Notes: generated by a model from the letters alone, not told the origin. A stretch of DNA of 64,000 nucleotides from Flaveria trinervia (GCA_025506515.1 JACCIX010000268.1:1-64000), one strand, 5' to 3'; counted from the first letter of the stretch, positions 23,455 to 37,089 are shown. Program-made: numbers and translations.

Positions 23455-25057
23455 CTCTGATCATGTATAATATATTAAGAAGCATATAGTAATCAGCACA
23501 GATACATCAACTTCATATGCAATGTAGCAATAATAAAAGCGGATGACACAGGTAATTAGGGATATACATATGCATCAAAGGGATTAACACTTTATTTATC
23601 TAGTCGGTCTCCTAGAAAGGAGAAAAAACCAGGGGCCACTGTGAGCACAATGAAAACGACAAGCATATAAATTCAACTTTTAGGTCTATTAGAACAGATG
23701 GATCATGATGATTTATCTTTGAAGATTTGTTAAAATGGTTCAATAAGCATGTCCAGATTGCAACTTCATGAAAATTGGATGTAAGTTACTTGGTTTTCTT
23801 TCCTAGATATTATCTCATATAACGTTTGGGCCATTCTTTTGATGATAGTTCGTTCTTCTGAATATTTTGCAACAACGTCAAGTAGATTCTGCTTAATAAA
23901 AAGAATTAAATTTCTACCCAACAGCAATCACAACCGTACCAGGAAAAAGGTTACCCTTGGATACAAGACCATTTTATGACTTATTTAACTCGCTAAACCA
24001 ATCAGCTCGGACATAATGTTTCCCCTTGTGCTTCTTGCCATAGTAACTATACGTCTATACTTAACAAAATTCATTTGATAGCAGCCAAATGACCACTGAT
24101 TGGGATGAACAAATCTAACAGATATTCTGTTCAAACAGTAAACATCCTATCGGCAAACTATAATCAAAATAACCTGACAACACGGTCGGGTCGGGTCGGG
24201 TGACTGGTCAGCACGGGACAAATTTAAGTAGAGTCAAATTGGTTCAGGTCAAACAAGTTTTGACTAATATTAGGCTCAGGTCAAAACAGGACATTTAAAA
24301 AAAAGGCTATCAAATGACCAAAATCATCAAAATAAATATAAAATCTATCCAACTTCTACCAAAACCTAAAAAATTAAACTTATGCTAATTTTAATAGTTT
24401 CTATCACTTGTCAACCCACACCCACCCTTTGATTAATTATAACATACGTACATCATTAGAATCATTTACATGGCAATTCACAAAAAAAAGTATTTATACT
24501 TAAACCAAATAACAAAAATAGTGCCAACTCAAAACTCGATAGTTGAAATACCATAAAACATGACAGACATAAGTTGAAGTGCTGCCAAGATTGGGGAGAA
24601 AACTATTATAAAGAAATGGTTATAACATATCCATCCAGACAGACATAGTGATCTTTATGATCTAGGTAGCTACACAAATGGGTAACGTGAGTTGCATAGA
24701 TCTGAGAAAGAAAGCAAAAGAAACTACCTTTGTTGATTCTTATTGAATCAAAGTTTGCTAAATAAAACATATAATACTCCCAAGTCTCATGTATCTATTA
24801 TTCTACTTACAAAAAATCTGGAAAACAAATGTGGAACACGATCCAAATCTCAAGACTATTTGTGATGTTTATGATCCATAAAGTCTACACAAACAAAGAT
24901 ACAAGTCTATATATGGATAGATTGTGTCATCAATTTAAGAGGATCAAACTAGATGTCTTGTATAACATCAAATAAACCAAAAATAGGACCAAGGCATAAC
25001 ACTCAACAAGGTTATCATTAACATCAGGTACAGATCATGAACATAGCCTGGAATCCA
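23455..25057. other. Probable 5' UTR intron of the minus-strand gene, no coding seen
   Basis: AT-rich. Contains a GGTCGGGTCGGGTCGGGT run at about 24185-24202 with related degenerate copies near 26820-27010. No open frame with a recognisable product. Confidence 0.4.
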
Positions 25058-25414
25058 TAGTTGTCAATAGCGAATAGCGGTAAATAGCGACAAGCCACCT
25101 ATATGCTACGTAACGAATAGCGATAAATAGCGCCCGCTATTTCGTGTTTAGCGATAAGGTAGTAGAAGCTTTAAGAAATGTTTTACATTCAATAAATAAA
25201 CATGTTTAGCTATAAAGTAGTAGAATATATAGGCAAACACCACCAAATTAGCTAAAATACTCTATTTGTGTCAATTTGATAGTAATAAAGATAAAAAAAT
25301 AAAAAAAATGGCATTGCAAGTGGCTATATGCCGCTAAGTACTAGATAGCGGGCCTTGACCTTGTCGCCACGTAGCGCGCTATAGCGCCCGCTACGTTCGC
25401 TATTGACAACAGGG
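25058..25414. mobile_element. MITE with 10-bp target duplication, Mutator-like
   Basis: 357 bp between direct repeats CTGGAATCCA at 25048-25057 and 25415-25424. Ends are inverted: GTTGTCAATAGCGAA on the left and its complement on the right. The interior is full of AGCG/CGCT motifs and encodes nothing. A 9-11-bp duplication fits Mutator-type transposition. Confidence 0.75.
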
Positions 25415-25814
25415 CTGGAATCCACGATTTTTGGGATACTTTTCCCTCCAGAATTACATATTAATTTCAGTTACATGTATTTAAGCCTAGCAAAGTAATA
25501 TGAGAAAAACCAAATTTGATTTCAAGAGTGGTGGCTAATCCAAGGGAATTGGCTATTCATTAGAGCAATTTGACCGAATAATGAAAATCAGATGGTTGTT
25601 GCTGTTGTTAATGCAATCATATGAAAAAGACCCTCCACCCCCACCCCCAAAATCATCAATAACATGAACTCATAATTGATTCAGATGATAACTTATGGTG
25701 ATAGATTCATGATTTATGTCTGATTCACATGAAAAGCAAACATTCAATTCGTAAGGAAACTTCTAATTAACAAACAAAATCAAGAAACCCTAATATAGAA
25801 ATCAAAAGAGAAAC
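25415..25814. other. Intron-like sequence, no gene
   Basis: Nothing beyond a short C-rich run at about 25634-25649. Confidence 0.35.
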
Positions 25815-25960
25815 CTGGTTAGGAGATTGTCAAGAGAAGATTTTGATCAACGAACGATGATGTAGTAAAGCTTCAAGTCAACAATGATAATTTTGATGAA
25901 GAAGAAGCTGTAATAATCTGGATTTCCTGAGTAGATGAACTGATAAAGAATAAACTCTGG
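25815..25960 (-). other. Candidate non-coding first exon of the minus-strand gene
   Basis: On the minus strand a CT/GAA-rich leader ends CTAACCAG and is followed by GTTTCTC, a good donor at 25814-25813. It could splice to the acceptor just before the start codon at 23454. No transcript evidence; the stretch at 28630-28740 is a rival. Confidence 0.38.
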
Positions 25961-28629
25961 TCTTTTTCTATGATCGTTCATTATGACCTGAAGCTATTGA
26001 CTATGACCCACTAAATATAATGTGGCCCAAAATAACCTAACATAAAAAGATATATACCCATAATGACCCAGAATTGATACATTCGTTTGTTTTGCCATGT
26101 TTATGTTTGATAAAACGGCCGAGGCGGACACCAAGGCAAGGCGCTAAGAAATCGTACATGAGGTGGCGCCTCATGTAGTTCATCTGGTACGTATACCTCA
26201 AAGGGGTGAGGCGGTAACAAAAACGCTGAGGCGGGTCTAATTTGAGGTGGCAAGGCGGCAATTTGGCAAAAAAAATTTTACGGTGGCGGAAAATATATTG
26301 GAGTGGCAACATTATAGATCTTAATCTTAGTCAACCCCCCCCCCCCCCCCCTAACCTGACATCGGAATAGAGAATTGATTAGATTTTGGCATCCCCCTAA
26401 ATTGTTTGCAAGTTAGCTAATCAATATGTTGATGTTTATAAAGACTAGCATGTGATTACATAAATCATGCTTATTTTTTATAAGATATATAATTTTTAGA
26501 TTTATTTATTATTTCCATCTCGGATTTACGCCCTGTTTCACCTCGAGGCTTACGCCTCATGAAGTGAAGGGAAATGCCTCGAGGCTTAATTCCATTCTTT
26601 TAAACTTTTGGCCAAGTCTAAGAAAAACCTTGATCATAATCATAGAGAAATATATTACCGCAAAGAAAGAATAAGAGAGTTACTATCAACGCCTATGGTG
26701 GCTGGAAGTGATGAAAACAGTGGGGCTTTGTAGATGCAAACAGGCAAGAGTATGAAAATTTGAGGGGGCAACAAGTAATGAACAAGATTTGGCAGAGATT
26801 TAATAGGGGCATTTAGGTCTTTTGGTTTCGAATCCCCGTATTACCCGTTTTGTATTCGAATGTATCATATCAAACCCGGCAAACCAGATAGGTTGGGTCA
26901 GGAAACATGCAATACCTGGTTCGTGTCAAAACAGGTTAGGGTCAAAGCATGCCATTTAGAAAAGGAAGGGCCCATCTGATTCAGGTCAAAATGGGTTCTT
27001 ACCAGTTACCAGTTGAAACGGACCATTTTAGCAAAAAAAATCAGATTAATTTACAATCTCTGCAATGCAATTATACCAAACCATCCAGAAGAGCTCTTAA
27101 TAGCACATCTTTAACTCTAGTGTATAATTTCTTTCTTAAAAGATAACCAAATATATTGCATAAAACATAACAAAGAAAGATGCAGTTTGTTACTTTGTTT
27201 ACTACAATAAGATCAAATTAATTTACCACTAAATGTTGTACTCTAAAGTCTAACCAAGAAACTTCCCTCACCAGTTGACTTCCAATTGGCAAATTTTGAC
27301 CAAGTTCTAAGGGTAATACTAAGTTATTTACACACATCAAGTAAACATAAAAGCAGATGGAAATCTAGCTTCTCGATAAAACGAAACCTTGATTCTATTA
27401 CATCACCCAAGAAAAAGATAAAGTTTTAACATTCGAAGTTAATAAATAAATGGTAATAGTTAATGTCAACAAACTAAGTAGGCAACCTAACAGATTCAAA
27501 TGACACAAACATATAATGAAACAACCTTGGTAGTTTATTAAAATCCAACCAACAATATTGCCTTAATCAACCAGAAGGATGGAGAGTGCCAGATAATAAC
27601 AACCACCAAAAAATGTTTATATAAAATAGAACGAGAGCAGAAAAGTAAAGGTATAGCACAGAATTGACAAGCCTTAGGTGAATTAAGGATGCAACCCAGA
27701 ATTATATATAATCTTGCTAATAAAACTGCAAGATATATTAAAATCCAAAACTAGTTGTTACAAGAAAACCCACAGTCCCACAGAATAAAAAGGTGCAGAT
27801 TAAACCCTATAGCCAAAATAGGATCAAGTAAAACGTCAATTCTAATTCATTTGAAAGGATGCTTGCTTCAGTATCAATCTTTTTTGTAAACCTGTGAAAG
27901 TTCACCATATGTAAGATCTATAAACACCAAAGAAGAAAGAGGTTTCAAAGCTTATTCATGTACTAGCAAGAAAATAAGAATTTGGCGTAGAAGAATCCTA
28001 AAACGATTCGATTAGAAGAGCAGGAGATTATCGGAACTCCTGATGATGTGAGAAGAAGCTGAAAACTGAAACCGAGAGAACACAATCCTTTTTCTATGTT
28101 CAATTTTGCCAGAGTTGAACCTCTAAACATTATAGTCACCTAAAAAATCCATATACGGATGCAATAATATTATTAGGAGTTAGGCATACCTATTACCTAG
28201 TACACATAAACTGAAACTCACAGGAGGGGCTGCTAGTAATTTTAAACAAATGGCTTTCTTGGACCTCAACTCTACCATTTCCCTATATGTTCAAGTATGG
28301 TAAGCACGAGAATGTGATATTTGCATATAATCAAGTAACGAACGCAATCCATGTTTGAGTTTTGAAGGTCAGTAGGTCACATGGTAATTTTTAAACATCA
28401 ATTACAAACGCTAACTACTGTCGTATGCAAAATGATTCAAAAACCACGTTAAGCTATATGCAAGAATATTAAATAGACAGAATTTGAGAATCTAATGAGA
28501 ACTAAATGCTCTAATTAACCAAAAATCAGAAACACTGGGATTATCAAGACATCAGGATCCAAATGCTCTAATTAACCCAAGATCAGAACTTGAATTGAAT
28601 TTGAGTGAATGGAAGTAAGCCGATCGAAC
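25961..28629. other. Intergenic or long 5' intron with repeat debris
   Basis: At 26110-26270 and 26510-26600 GAGGCG/CGCCTC-rich stretches look like the two ends of an unclassified small element. A 17-base C run occupies 26335-26351. The GGTCAGG/GGTTAGG stretch near 26890-27000 belongs to a dispersed degenerate repeat. No gene recognised. Confidence 0.35.
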
Positions 28630-28779
28630 CTGCGTTTAAGCGAAGTACAAGTTCTAGGGTTTCAGTCGAACTTGAGATGGAACGATTAAGATGATGAACA
28701 GGAATCACTTGATGTCTCGACCGATAAACGATGATGAAGATTGATGATGCGGGCGTCGATTATTAATTTATTATATATT
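28630..28779 (-). promoter_or_regulatory. Candidate promoter and first exon on the minus strand
   Basis: TATA-like AATATATAA (28779-28771) lies about 30 bp before a plausible start near 28740. The downstream leader contains AAACCCTAG, common in plant 5' UTRs, and ends ACGCAG before a GT donor at 28629-28628. It may be the true start of the gene at 23454 or of an unseen transcript. Confidence 0.35.
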
Positions 28780-29470
28780 GGAGGAGAAAAGAAACCACGG
28801 TCACCGCAACTATTGGGTTTTTCAGGTCCTTGCCCTAAATGTTGAGGGTTGGAGACGGTGATGTATGCTGGAATTTTATGGTTTTCTTTCAATTTGGTGT
28901 GAATGCTTTATGGTTTGTTTCACCGATGAATAGGATTTGGATCAAATGATTAAATTACCATTGTAACAACGATGATTTATATGATTAATTCTATTTTAAT
29001 TACACTACCATCGGATACAAAAACATAATACTTTTTATAAAACCTTTGTCTTTTTATCATCGGCCACGTTCATTATAATTCATGCATCGCTGCCAAGCCG
29101 CCACCTATTGCCAACCACCACCAAGTACAACACCCATCACACCTTCAACCACCACCACACACCGTCACCAAAACTACCAATAGACACTTGTAATCACAAC
29201 TCTAGTTCCCGGATCCCAAATCAAGAAAGGAAGGAACAATTCCGAAAAGATTGATCTAATCGTGCAGGTTATAGTTGATGGTTGATTATCATTATTATAA
29301 GCTAGATACATATGAGATTCAACAAACAAAACCTATTAGTTTCTTGAATATGAAGAGGGATGTAATGAAAGAAGGCAAAAAGCAAGCTTGTCGGAGCTAA
29401 TCGTAACTGTAAACTCAACCTATATCTAGAAAAATGATAATTAAAACCACCAAGATTTGTATAGATGTCA
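28780..29470. other. Intergenic, no gene seen
   Basis: A CCACCA-rich patch at about 29090-29170 is low-complexity. Nothing else supported. Confidence 0.4.
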
Positions 29471-29848
29471 TGTAACACCCCATAATTTTCAAAAAATAAA
29501 TCAAAAGGAACACGAAGTTTTCGCACCAAGAGGTTTTCGCGTAAGGTGGATGTTTTCGCCTTCACACATGGAAAATCAATAAAAGGGAAAGGCCCCCCTT
29601 GCCCCCACCCGTCATGTGAAAACACTAAGGGAAGCATTCTAGAGAAAGAGGTGAGAGCGAAAGCAAAAAAAGTGTCGTTTAAAATATGTATTTCAAGTTG
29701 TTTGGCTCGTATATGTATTAATGAATGGTTAGTGATTCTAATGATGCACGAATACGTAGTTTTTCGGTTAAGAAGATCTTGAGAAAGGGTGTGTTTGTGT
29801 GTGATCTTCAAAAGATGGGTTCTAGCCCTTTATATTAAAAGTTTTATA
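29471..29848 (+). repeat. LTR 'C', left part
   Basis: Begins TGTAACACCCC, as B-family LTRs do, and stops at the duplication TTATA (29844-29848) where the solo B LTR inserted. It resumes at 42358. Reading frames over it are not genes. Confidence 0.7.
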
Positions 29849-31077
29849 TGTAAGGCCCCGTTCCCGGGACGCTTACAGCTAGTCAATCATTGCACATAAA
29901 ACATATAATTACATCAATTTAAAGAAAACGTCGCAGCGAAAACATTAAAACAAACATTTCATTTCATTATAATAAACGTTTTTGCAAAATAATACAACAT
30001 TCATTACGAAATACGTTTGTTCGCATTATAATGCAAAAACATTGTACAAAAGAATGACATCCAAAAGAGCTGAGTAGCCACCCCGTGCCATCCTCAGCAA
30101 CATTACCTGCCAACTGAAAACACATAAAAGTCAGCGTTGCTGAGTGAGTTCTAGTTTTATAATAAAACATACATTATCTTTCGTTTAAAATCGCCCGTCA
30201 CTTTCTTTCAAATCATAACAGTCTTAGAAGGTGATCACACATCGTACGTACACATAAATAATAGTTATTATCTTCATCATCATTCATTTCGTATATTTAT
30301 TATCTTTCATTTTCATCTAGGTCATGTCATGTGCTTAAACCCCCCCCCCCCCTCTAGAGCACCAAGCAATTCATCTAGGGTAAGCTACAAGGACCTCATA
30401 CATCTGGTCAATCACAAAGATTGAACCCCTGTGTGCATCCTCATGGCGTATTTACCCGCACACAGTTGAGCTGACAACCCCTCATTGGGTGTGAACCTCC
30501 ATACATTTGCTTAATCACATAGATTAAGCCCTAGTGTGCATCCTCATGGGGGTAGCTAACCCGCACACGGTTGAGCTAACACTCCTCATTGAGTGTGAAC
30601 CTCCATACATTTTCCTACAAGCCTTTCTTTCGTTCGTTCATTCATTAATGTATGCATTCTTTCATTACATTCCTCTTTTTATTATCGTCCACTTTACGTT
30701 ACATAATACTTTTCATTTCATTCATTAACATTCAACGCAAAGCCAAGGGAAAATAATCATACATAATAAGGAACATAACATACACAGTCAACATCATCAT
30801 ACCGGGCATCATCATACATACATAACATACATCATACATACCATCAGGCATGAACATACAACATCATACATCATCATCATGCCCAACATAACATCTAGGT
30901 CCTCAAAAGTCAACTTATATGAACCCTCGAGAACCTCCCACGTCAAAACCTACATCTGCACTTTCCCCCGAAATTCAGAAAATAAACTATTCTCTTTCGG
31001 GCGCACGAGCCCTATTTGGGCGTATGGACACCCTTCAGTCGCATGGCCTCCCAGGCGACTGAACATTTAAGCAAATG
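29849..31077 (-). repeat. Solo LTR 'B', left part (minus orientation)
   Basis: Starts TGTAAGGCCCCGTTCCCGGG, the reverse of the B LTR end at 51145, and continues through the reverse of the ACTCAGCTCTTTTGG and GTTGGCAGGTAATG segments. Contains a two-copy tandem repeat of about 103 bp (30391-30597) and a 13-base C run at 30340-30352. Interrupted at AAATG (31073-31077) by the complete A element; the rest is at 41619-42352. Joined length is about 1.96 kb. Confidence 0.88.
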
Positions 31078-33656
31078 TGTCACACCCCAACCTTGACGGC
31101 GGAAACGTCGAGATATGAGGGTTAAGATTGTTCACAGCCACATAACGCTATATTAAAATGTAAATATTCTTATCATAAGTCTTGAAATGAAATACAATCA
31201 TGCGTCTCAAATAAGTAATAAGTTCAAACATAACATAACATAAAGTAACTTTTTATTTCATTAACTAGGTCCAAGTCCTAGGTTATCGCATGCTTCAAAG
31301 GATCACTTTAAACTTGAGGTTGACCTGAAACATGATAAAAATAAGAGTCAACTAAAATAGTTGGTGAGTTTCCAAGGTTTTCATACATAATATGATAAAG
31401 TTTACAAGTAGCAATTCATGTCATAGGTCATATGTTAGTAAAGTTATAGAACACATATCGTTACAACCAAACCTCGACTTGATTACAAGTATATAAGATT
31501 GGCTAAGTGTATTTGGTTCCCATGATGAACAAGCATACGTCATCAGGAGCCGGCAATACCTCGGCTTTAGCACCAAATAGGCTTGTCAGGCCCAAAGATC
31601 TAAGACGTCGCCAAGCTAGCAATAGTTAATGATTGTAAACAAACTATGTATCTCATATAATCACTTACAACATACAAATAACCATGACAAAAATATGAAT
31701 TGCAAGTGATTTACAAGTCTCAAACGTTTATAAGTGTAAGATGTATAAGTATCATGTTTCACCCCAAAATAGTGTGAAAAATGTACAAAAAAGGGCAAGG
31801 AAAACTCACATGATGTATAAGTGTATAAGATGATAATAAGAAATAAAAGACGTTCCAACGAGTTCCTTTACAAGATACCTAAACGTATTACAAGATTAAG
31901 TTTAGCGTTAAGATTAACGTTTAAACGTGAACTAGGGTTTTGATAAGAATTTGGAGGTTCTTATAAAGTTAGTTATTGAAATCATCATCACATGTATATA
32001 TGTGTGTATATATATATATAGTCCAATTGAAGAAAAATATCATTTAGAAAATTTTAAAGGAATTAAATCCTTAATAATAATTTATAAATTTTAATCATAA
32101 GTGTTTATCAAATTTTATAATTATCATTATTAATCAATACTTTAAGGTAACATAACGATCAATAATAACCTAATGATTTAAGCTATTACATATATATCTT
32201 TTTTTAAAAAAAAAATGAACTAAGCATAATATATGTTTGATAATATTTAAAAAAAGAAAAGAAAAAAAAATGTTAAAGTATTTATAATGAGAAATTTACA
32301 GAAAATAATTTGGATGATTATAAAAATATTTGAAGTTTGTAAAAATTATTTTATATTTATTAAAAATTTTCATAATTAAAATATGGCTGAAAAAGCCTTC
32401 GAAAAAAAATAATGCAGGTCACTAGGTTCGAACCCATGACCTTAAGTGCGAAAATGGAGTGTGAAACCATTAGGCTGGGTAGCCTATGCCTGTTAAGGCT
32501 TGGTTTCCATTTTATAAAACAACCAAAAGCCTTGAATCCCCCAAATTCACATAAACCCTGGAATGTTTGTGAATCAAATTGAACATCAATTCAAGGTTAT
32601 CAATCAAATTAAGTTTAGGGCTTTTGTTCCTCATGTGAAATCGAGTATATATATGTATTTAACTTACTTGATTCGTTCGGTATTCGATGTTCACGTTTTG
32701 AACCTAAGTTGCGACCGAGGAGAAACTGGTTCAAGGTGCAATCGTCGATGAAAATCCAATTAAACTTGCGGATAGCTTCGAGTGATGATTCAGATGAAAA
32801 GCCCTTTATAAATTTCGAAAATTGAAGCCCTAATGACGGTGTTCGAGTATGGTTCAAGTTGCGACCGAAGGTGATGATAGGATTCGATGTATGCGTTTGT
32901 TTCAGGTGCAATTGAAGAGTGTAATCGATTGCAGATAGCTAAACGGTTGCTTGTGTTAAGTTAATTCGATTATTGTTGTGTTTTAATGACAAAATGGCCA
33001 TGAGTTAAAAGTGTTTCGGTTATACGATCGAATGGACCTGGTAACCGATGTATAACTCGATTATTAAGTGCATTCAAGTTCGAATTACGTATATGAAACG
33101 GTTCGGATCAATTTTGGGTTACAAAAACGATCGGTTTTTTTTGGTCTTTAAGCCTCACCGGAGCCGCCGGTGTTAGGCCGGAGTGTGGCCGGAAAGTGGC
33201 CGGAAAAACGGGCAAAAAAAAAGGGGGGTGGGGAGTTTGGGTTTTAATTAATTACACATATAGCCCCTCAACTTTAGATTTCTATGATTTTATGCTAAGA
33301 CTTTAATTTAAAGTTTTAAAACTAACAACTTAGCCCCGTAGTTTAGTTGTTTTAAGTTAAAATTCAAAAGATTATTAATAATATTATTATTATTAATTTT
33401 ATTGTTAATATTATTATTATTACAATTATTATTATATTATTATCATTATAGTTATTAGTATTATTATTACAACTTGAATTATGATTACTACTATTAATAT
33501 TAATATGATTAATATTATTTGATATTTATATTTTTAACTTAATGACAATAATGAATAGGCACAAAAAATACATGAGTTTCAAAATTGACAAAAATAACCC
33601 TTGTAAGAGTAAACGAAGTTAACTTTCAGTTAACAAAAAAAATACGAGATGTTACA
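31078..33656 (-). repeat. 3' LTR of the complete A element (2579 bp)
   Basis: Pairs with 39064-41613. Contains the tRNA-like module (32413-32500), an AT-rich zone with ATTATT runs (33370-33520) and a GC-rich CCGGAG/GGCCGG segment (33165-33210). Several short open frames here are not genes. Confidence 0.95.
32413..32500 (-). other. tRNA-like module in A 3' LTR
   Basis: On the minus strand box A-like CCCAGCCTAATGGTTT (32479-32464) then box B GGGTTCGAACC (32435-32425). Copied in the other LTR. Confidence 0.5.
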
Positions 33657-33670
33657 GTCTCCCCAACTTA
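33657..33670 (-). other. Polypurine tract of the A element
   Basis: Minus strand AGTTGGGGAGAC directly before the 3' LTR, preceded by ATTTCGGGACGAAATTC, which is conserved before the 3' LTR of the non-autonomous copy at 10.2 kb. Confidence 0.75.
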
Positions 33671-33715
33671 AAAGAATTTCGTCCCGAAATTTAAAAGAAA
33701 TGAAACTATACAAAT

Positions 33716-35265
33716 AAGAATGGGTATCTCTTCTTCATGTGCTCCTCACGTTTCCAAGTAAATTCAGCGCCACGATTATTTTCCCAACGAACCTTGACGA
33801 TTGGGGTTGTCGTGGTTCTAGTCTTCTTCATTATACGATCCATGATTTCAACAGGTTTCTCAACGAAATGCAGGACTCGTCGATCTGAATGTCTTCCAGC
33901 GGAACATACAGACTTTCATCGGCCAAACACTTCTCAAATTTGAGACGTGGAACACAGGATGAATTCCACTAAGGTCGGAAGGTAACTCTAGTTTATAAGC
34001 CACTTTCCCAATCCTTTTCAGGATTTTGAAAGGTCCTACAAACCTTGGAGCCAGTTTGCCCTTCTTTCCAAAGCGAACCACACCTTTCCACGGTGAGACC
34101 TTGAGAAGAACCATCTCCCCAACTTGGAATTCCAATGGCTTACGTCGCTTGTCGGCATAGCTCTTTTGACGACTTCTCGCCACTTCAAGGTTCTTGCGAA
34201 TAATAGAAACTTTATCGGTCGTCTCTTGTATAAGTTCAGGACCAGTGATGAAGTTTTCACCAATGTCGGTCCAACAGATCGGTGAACGACATTTTTGACC
34301 ATAAAGTGCTTCAAACGGTGCCATCTTGATACTCGAGTGGTGACTATTGTTATACGAAAATTCCGCGAGCGGTAGATGCGTATCCCAATCGCCACCAAAT
34401 CAAGAACACAAAGGCGTAGCAAATCTCCAAGGTTTGGATCGTTCGCTCGGTTTGACCATCAGTTTGAGGATGGTAAGCCGTGCTTAGATCCAGTTGTGTA
34501 CCCAAGATTTCTTGCATAGACGACCAAAAATATGAAGTGAAACGAGCATCTCGGTCGGATATGATGTGTAGAGGTACCCCATGACGACTTACAATCTCAT
34601 CAACGTATATACGAGCTAACTTTGATGTCTTGTAAGTGTCACGTATGGGTATAAAATGTGCCGACTTGGTCAAACGGTCAACGATCACCCATATGCTATC
34701 ATGTCCTCGAGAGGTTCGGGGTAGCTTTGTTATGAAGTCCATGGATATGTGTTCCCATTTCCACATAGGGATCTCGGGTTGCTCCAGTAATCCACTCGAC
34801 GTTGATGCTCGGCTTTGACCTTCGTACATGTGAGGCACTTAGCTACATAGGTCGCTATGTCTTTCTTCATTCCAGGCCACCAATATCGACCACGTAGGTC
34901 CATGTACATCTTATCGGAACCAGGATAAATAGAATAACGAGTTTGATGAGCTTCGTTCAAAATAAAGGTACGAATGTTATCGTGATTTGGAATCCAAATG
35001 CGATTGGCGAAGTACATCAACCCATTGGGTTTCGTTTCCAATTGAGTTAGAAGATTATGCTCCAAATCATCCTTCATTCTTCCTTCTCGTTGAACCATTT
35101 GTTGAGCCTCCAGGATGCTAGACTCGATGTCACTATCTATTCTCAGGTTTTGTAGTAGTACCGTGGTCTCGTTGACATCTAGTCGGATCTCAGTATTGAA
35201 CTCACCCAAAGTGTCAAACCATTGACGTCGATCGCAAATTTCTTGGAATGAGATCATCTTGTTGT
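33716..35265 (-). pseudogene. Gypsy integrase with chromodomain-like tail, frame-broken
   Basis: Inserts element DNA. The zinc region is at about 34980-34810 with CLTCTKVKAEH, but where the family has a second His before PGSDKMY this copy reads RYSIYPGSDKMY (His to Tyr). The catalytic triad is present: Asp in SMDFITKLP, Asp in IISDRDARF, Glu in GQTERTIQ. Frames change near 34800 and 34400. The C-terminal GPF...SGIHPVFHVSNL segment is at about 34020-33930. In shifted frames to about 33716 lies a tail ending with an EFTWKREEHMKKRYP-like motif, matching the chromodomain-like tail of plant chromoviruses. Confidence 0.85.
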
Positions 35266-36646
35266 GAATCTTTCGGCTTAGTGCATCGGCTACAACATTT
35301 GCTTTACTAGGATGGTAACGAATGTCACAATCATAGTCACTAATCAACTCTACCCAACGACGTTGTCTCATGTTGAGATCTTTTTGATTGAAAACGTGTT
35401 GAAGGCTTTTGTGATCGGTGTAGACTATACATTGCGTACCATACAGGTAATGCCTCCAATCTTCAAAGCAAATACAACAGCACCAAGCTCGAGATCATGA
35501 GTTGTGTAATTCACCTCGTGAACCTTCAATTGCCTCGATGCGTAAGCTATGACCTTCCCTCGTTGCATAAGAACACAACCAAGGCCTTGTTTAGATGCAT
35601 CACAATACACGTGAAATCGTCGTTTCCATCGGGTAGGGTCAAGATAGGAGCATTGCATAACTTATGCTTTAACGCTTCAAAACCTTCTTCTTGCTCGGAA
35701 CCCCACTCGAATGGTTTATTCTTTTGTGTCAAAGTAGCGAGCGGTTTCGCGATCCTCGAGAAATTGGCAATGAATCGCCGATAATAACTAGCAAGACCAA
35801 GAAAAGAACGAACTTCGGTAGGAGTTGTAGGAACACACCAATTCTTCACAGCTTCCACCTTTGCAGGATCAACGTGAATTCCTTGGCTATTCACCACGTG
35901 TCCTAGAAATTGAACTTCCTCGAGCCAGAAGTCACACTTCGAGAACTTTGCGTACAATTGTTCTTTCTTTAACAACTCAAGAACCAATCTCAAATGCAGT
36001 TCATGATGGGTGTTGGACTTGGAATAGATAAGTATGTCATCAATGAAGACGATCACAAACTTGTCTAGATAAGGCTTGCATACTCGGTTCATGAGATCCA
36101 TGAAGACAGCAGGAGCATTGGTTAAACCAAAAGGCATCACCATAAACTCATAGTGTCCATAACGAGTAAGGAAAGCGGTCTTGGGATATCACCATCATGG
36201 ACTCGCAATTGATGATAGCCAGAACGTAAATCGATCTTCGAGAAAATAGCAGCTCCTTGAAGTTGGTCAAACAAATCATCAATACAAGGAAGAGGATAAC
36301 GGTTGTTGATGGTAAGCTTGTTAAGCTCACGATAATCGATGCACATACGAAACAATCCATCTTTCTTCTTCACGAAAAGAACAGGTGCACCCCAAGGCGA
36401 AGAACTAGGACGGATGAAGCCCTTCTCGGATAGCTCTTGAAGTTGACTAGAGAGTTCTTGCATTTCCGATGGTGCAAGCCGATATGGTGACTTAGCCACG
36501 GGGTTTGCTCCTGGTATCAAGTCGATTTTAAACTCAACTTCACGCACGGGAGGTAAACCACTAAGGTCTTTGGGAAATACTTCAGGGAAGTCTTGTACGA
36601 TAGGGACATCCTTAAGTTCTTTCCCTTTGACTTTCGTGTTGACCAC
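35266..36646 (-). pseudogene. Gypsy reverse transcriptase and RNase H, frame-broken
   Basis: RT fingers and palm at 36646-36140 (GFIRPSSSPWGAPVLFVKKK, CIDYRELNKLT, SKIDLRSGYHQLRV). A one-base loss near 36180 shifts the frame. The next piece to 35547 has MPFGLTNAPAVF and the catalytic FIDDILIYS. The RT/RNase H linker FLGLASYYRRFI is intact. A further shift near 35650 precedes RNase H (VYCDASKQGLGCVLMQ at 35658-35425, ADALSRK near 35270). A TAG (near 36655) separates it from protease. Confidence 0.88.
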
Positions 36647-36652
36647 GTAAGC

Positions 36653-37089
36653 CTAGAAGGCCATATACTTCTTGCTTAAGCACTTTCGGGCTTGAGTGCA
36701 AGACATGAGTTTAAGTCCTTTGGAAGATTTTTCACCAAACACCTTCAAAGTATCACCAGAAGGTAACGGTATACGGATGCACTTCTCGAAACAAATGATC
36801 TTGGCATGGTGTTTGACTAACCAATCCATACCAATGATGACATCGAAGCTTCCAAGTTTCATAGGGATAAGATCGATAAGAAAATCATGCGTGTCGAGAC
36901 TTAAGATGCAATCACGGATAATGACGTCAACGGTGATTGGTTCTCCATCGGCAACTTCAACAGTAAGGGGTCTTTCTAGTCTCGTATGTGGCTTAGCAAG
37001 TATGGGTTCAAACTCTAACGAAACAAAACTCTTATCTACTCCAGAATCAAATAGGACATAGGCATAAGTTTTATTAATAAGGAACATAC
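36653..37089 (-). CDS. Gypsy aspartic protease domain
   Basis: Cleaves the element polyprotein. The active site reads YVLFDSGVDKSFVS near residues 10-24, with Val where Ala is usual after DSG. The second conserved part, FDVIIGMDWL, lies about 80 residues on. The domain frame is open. It joins gag in frame only if the 83-nt segment 37172-37090 is removed; read straight through, stops intervene. Confidence 0.82.

Noticed and set aside
29302..29811. 169-codon minus-strand frame
   Set aside because: Half of it is LTR C sequence read antisense; composition is not protein-like.
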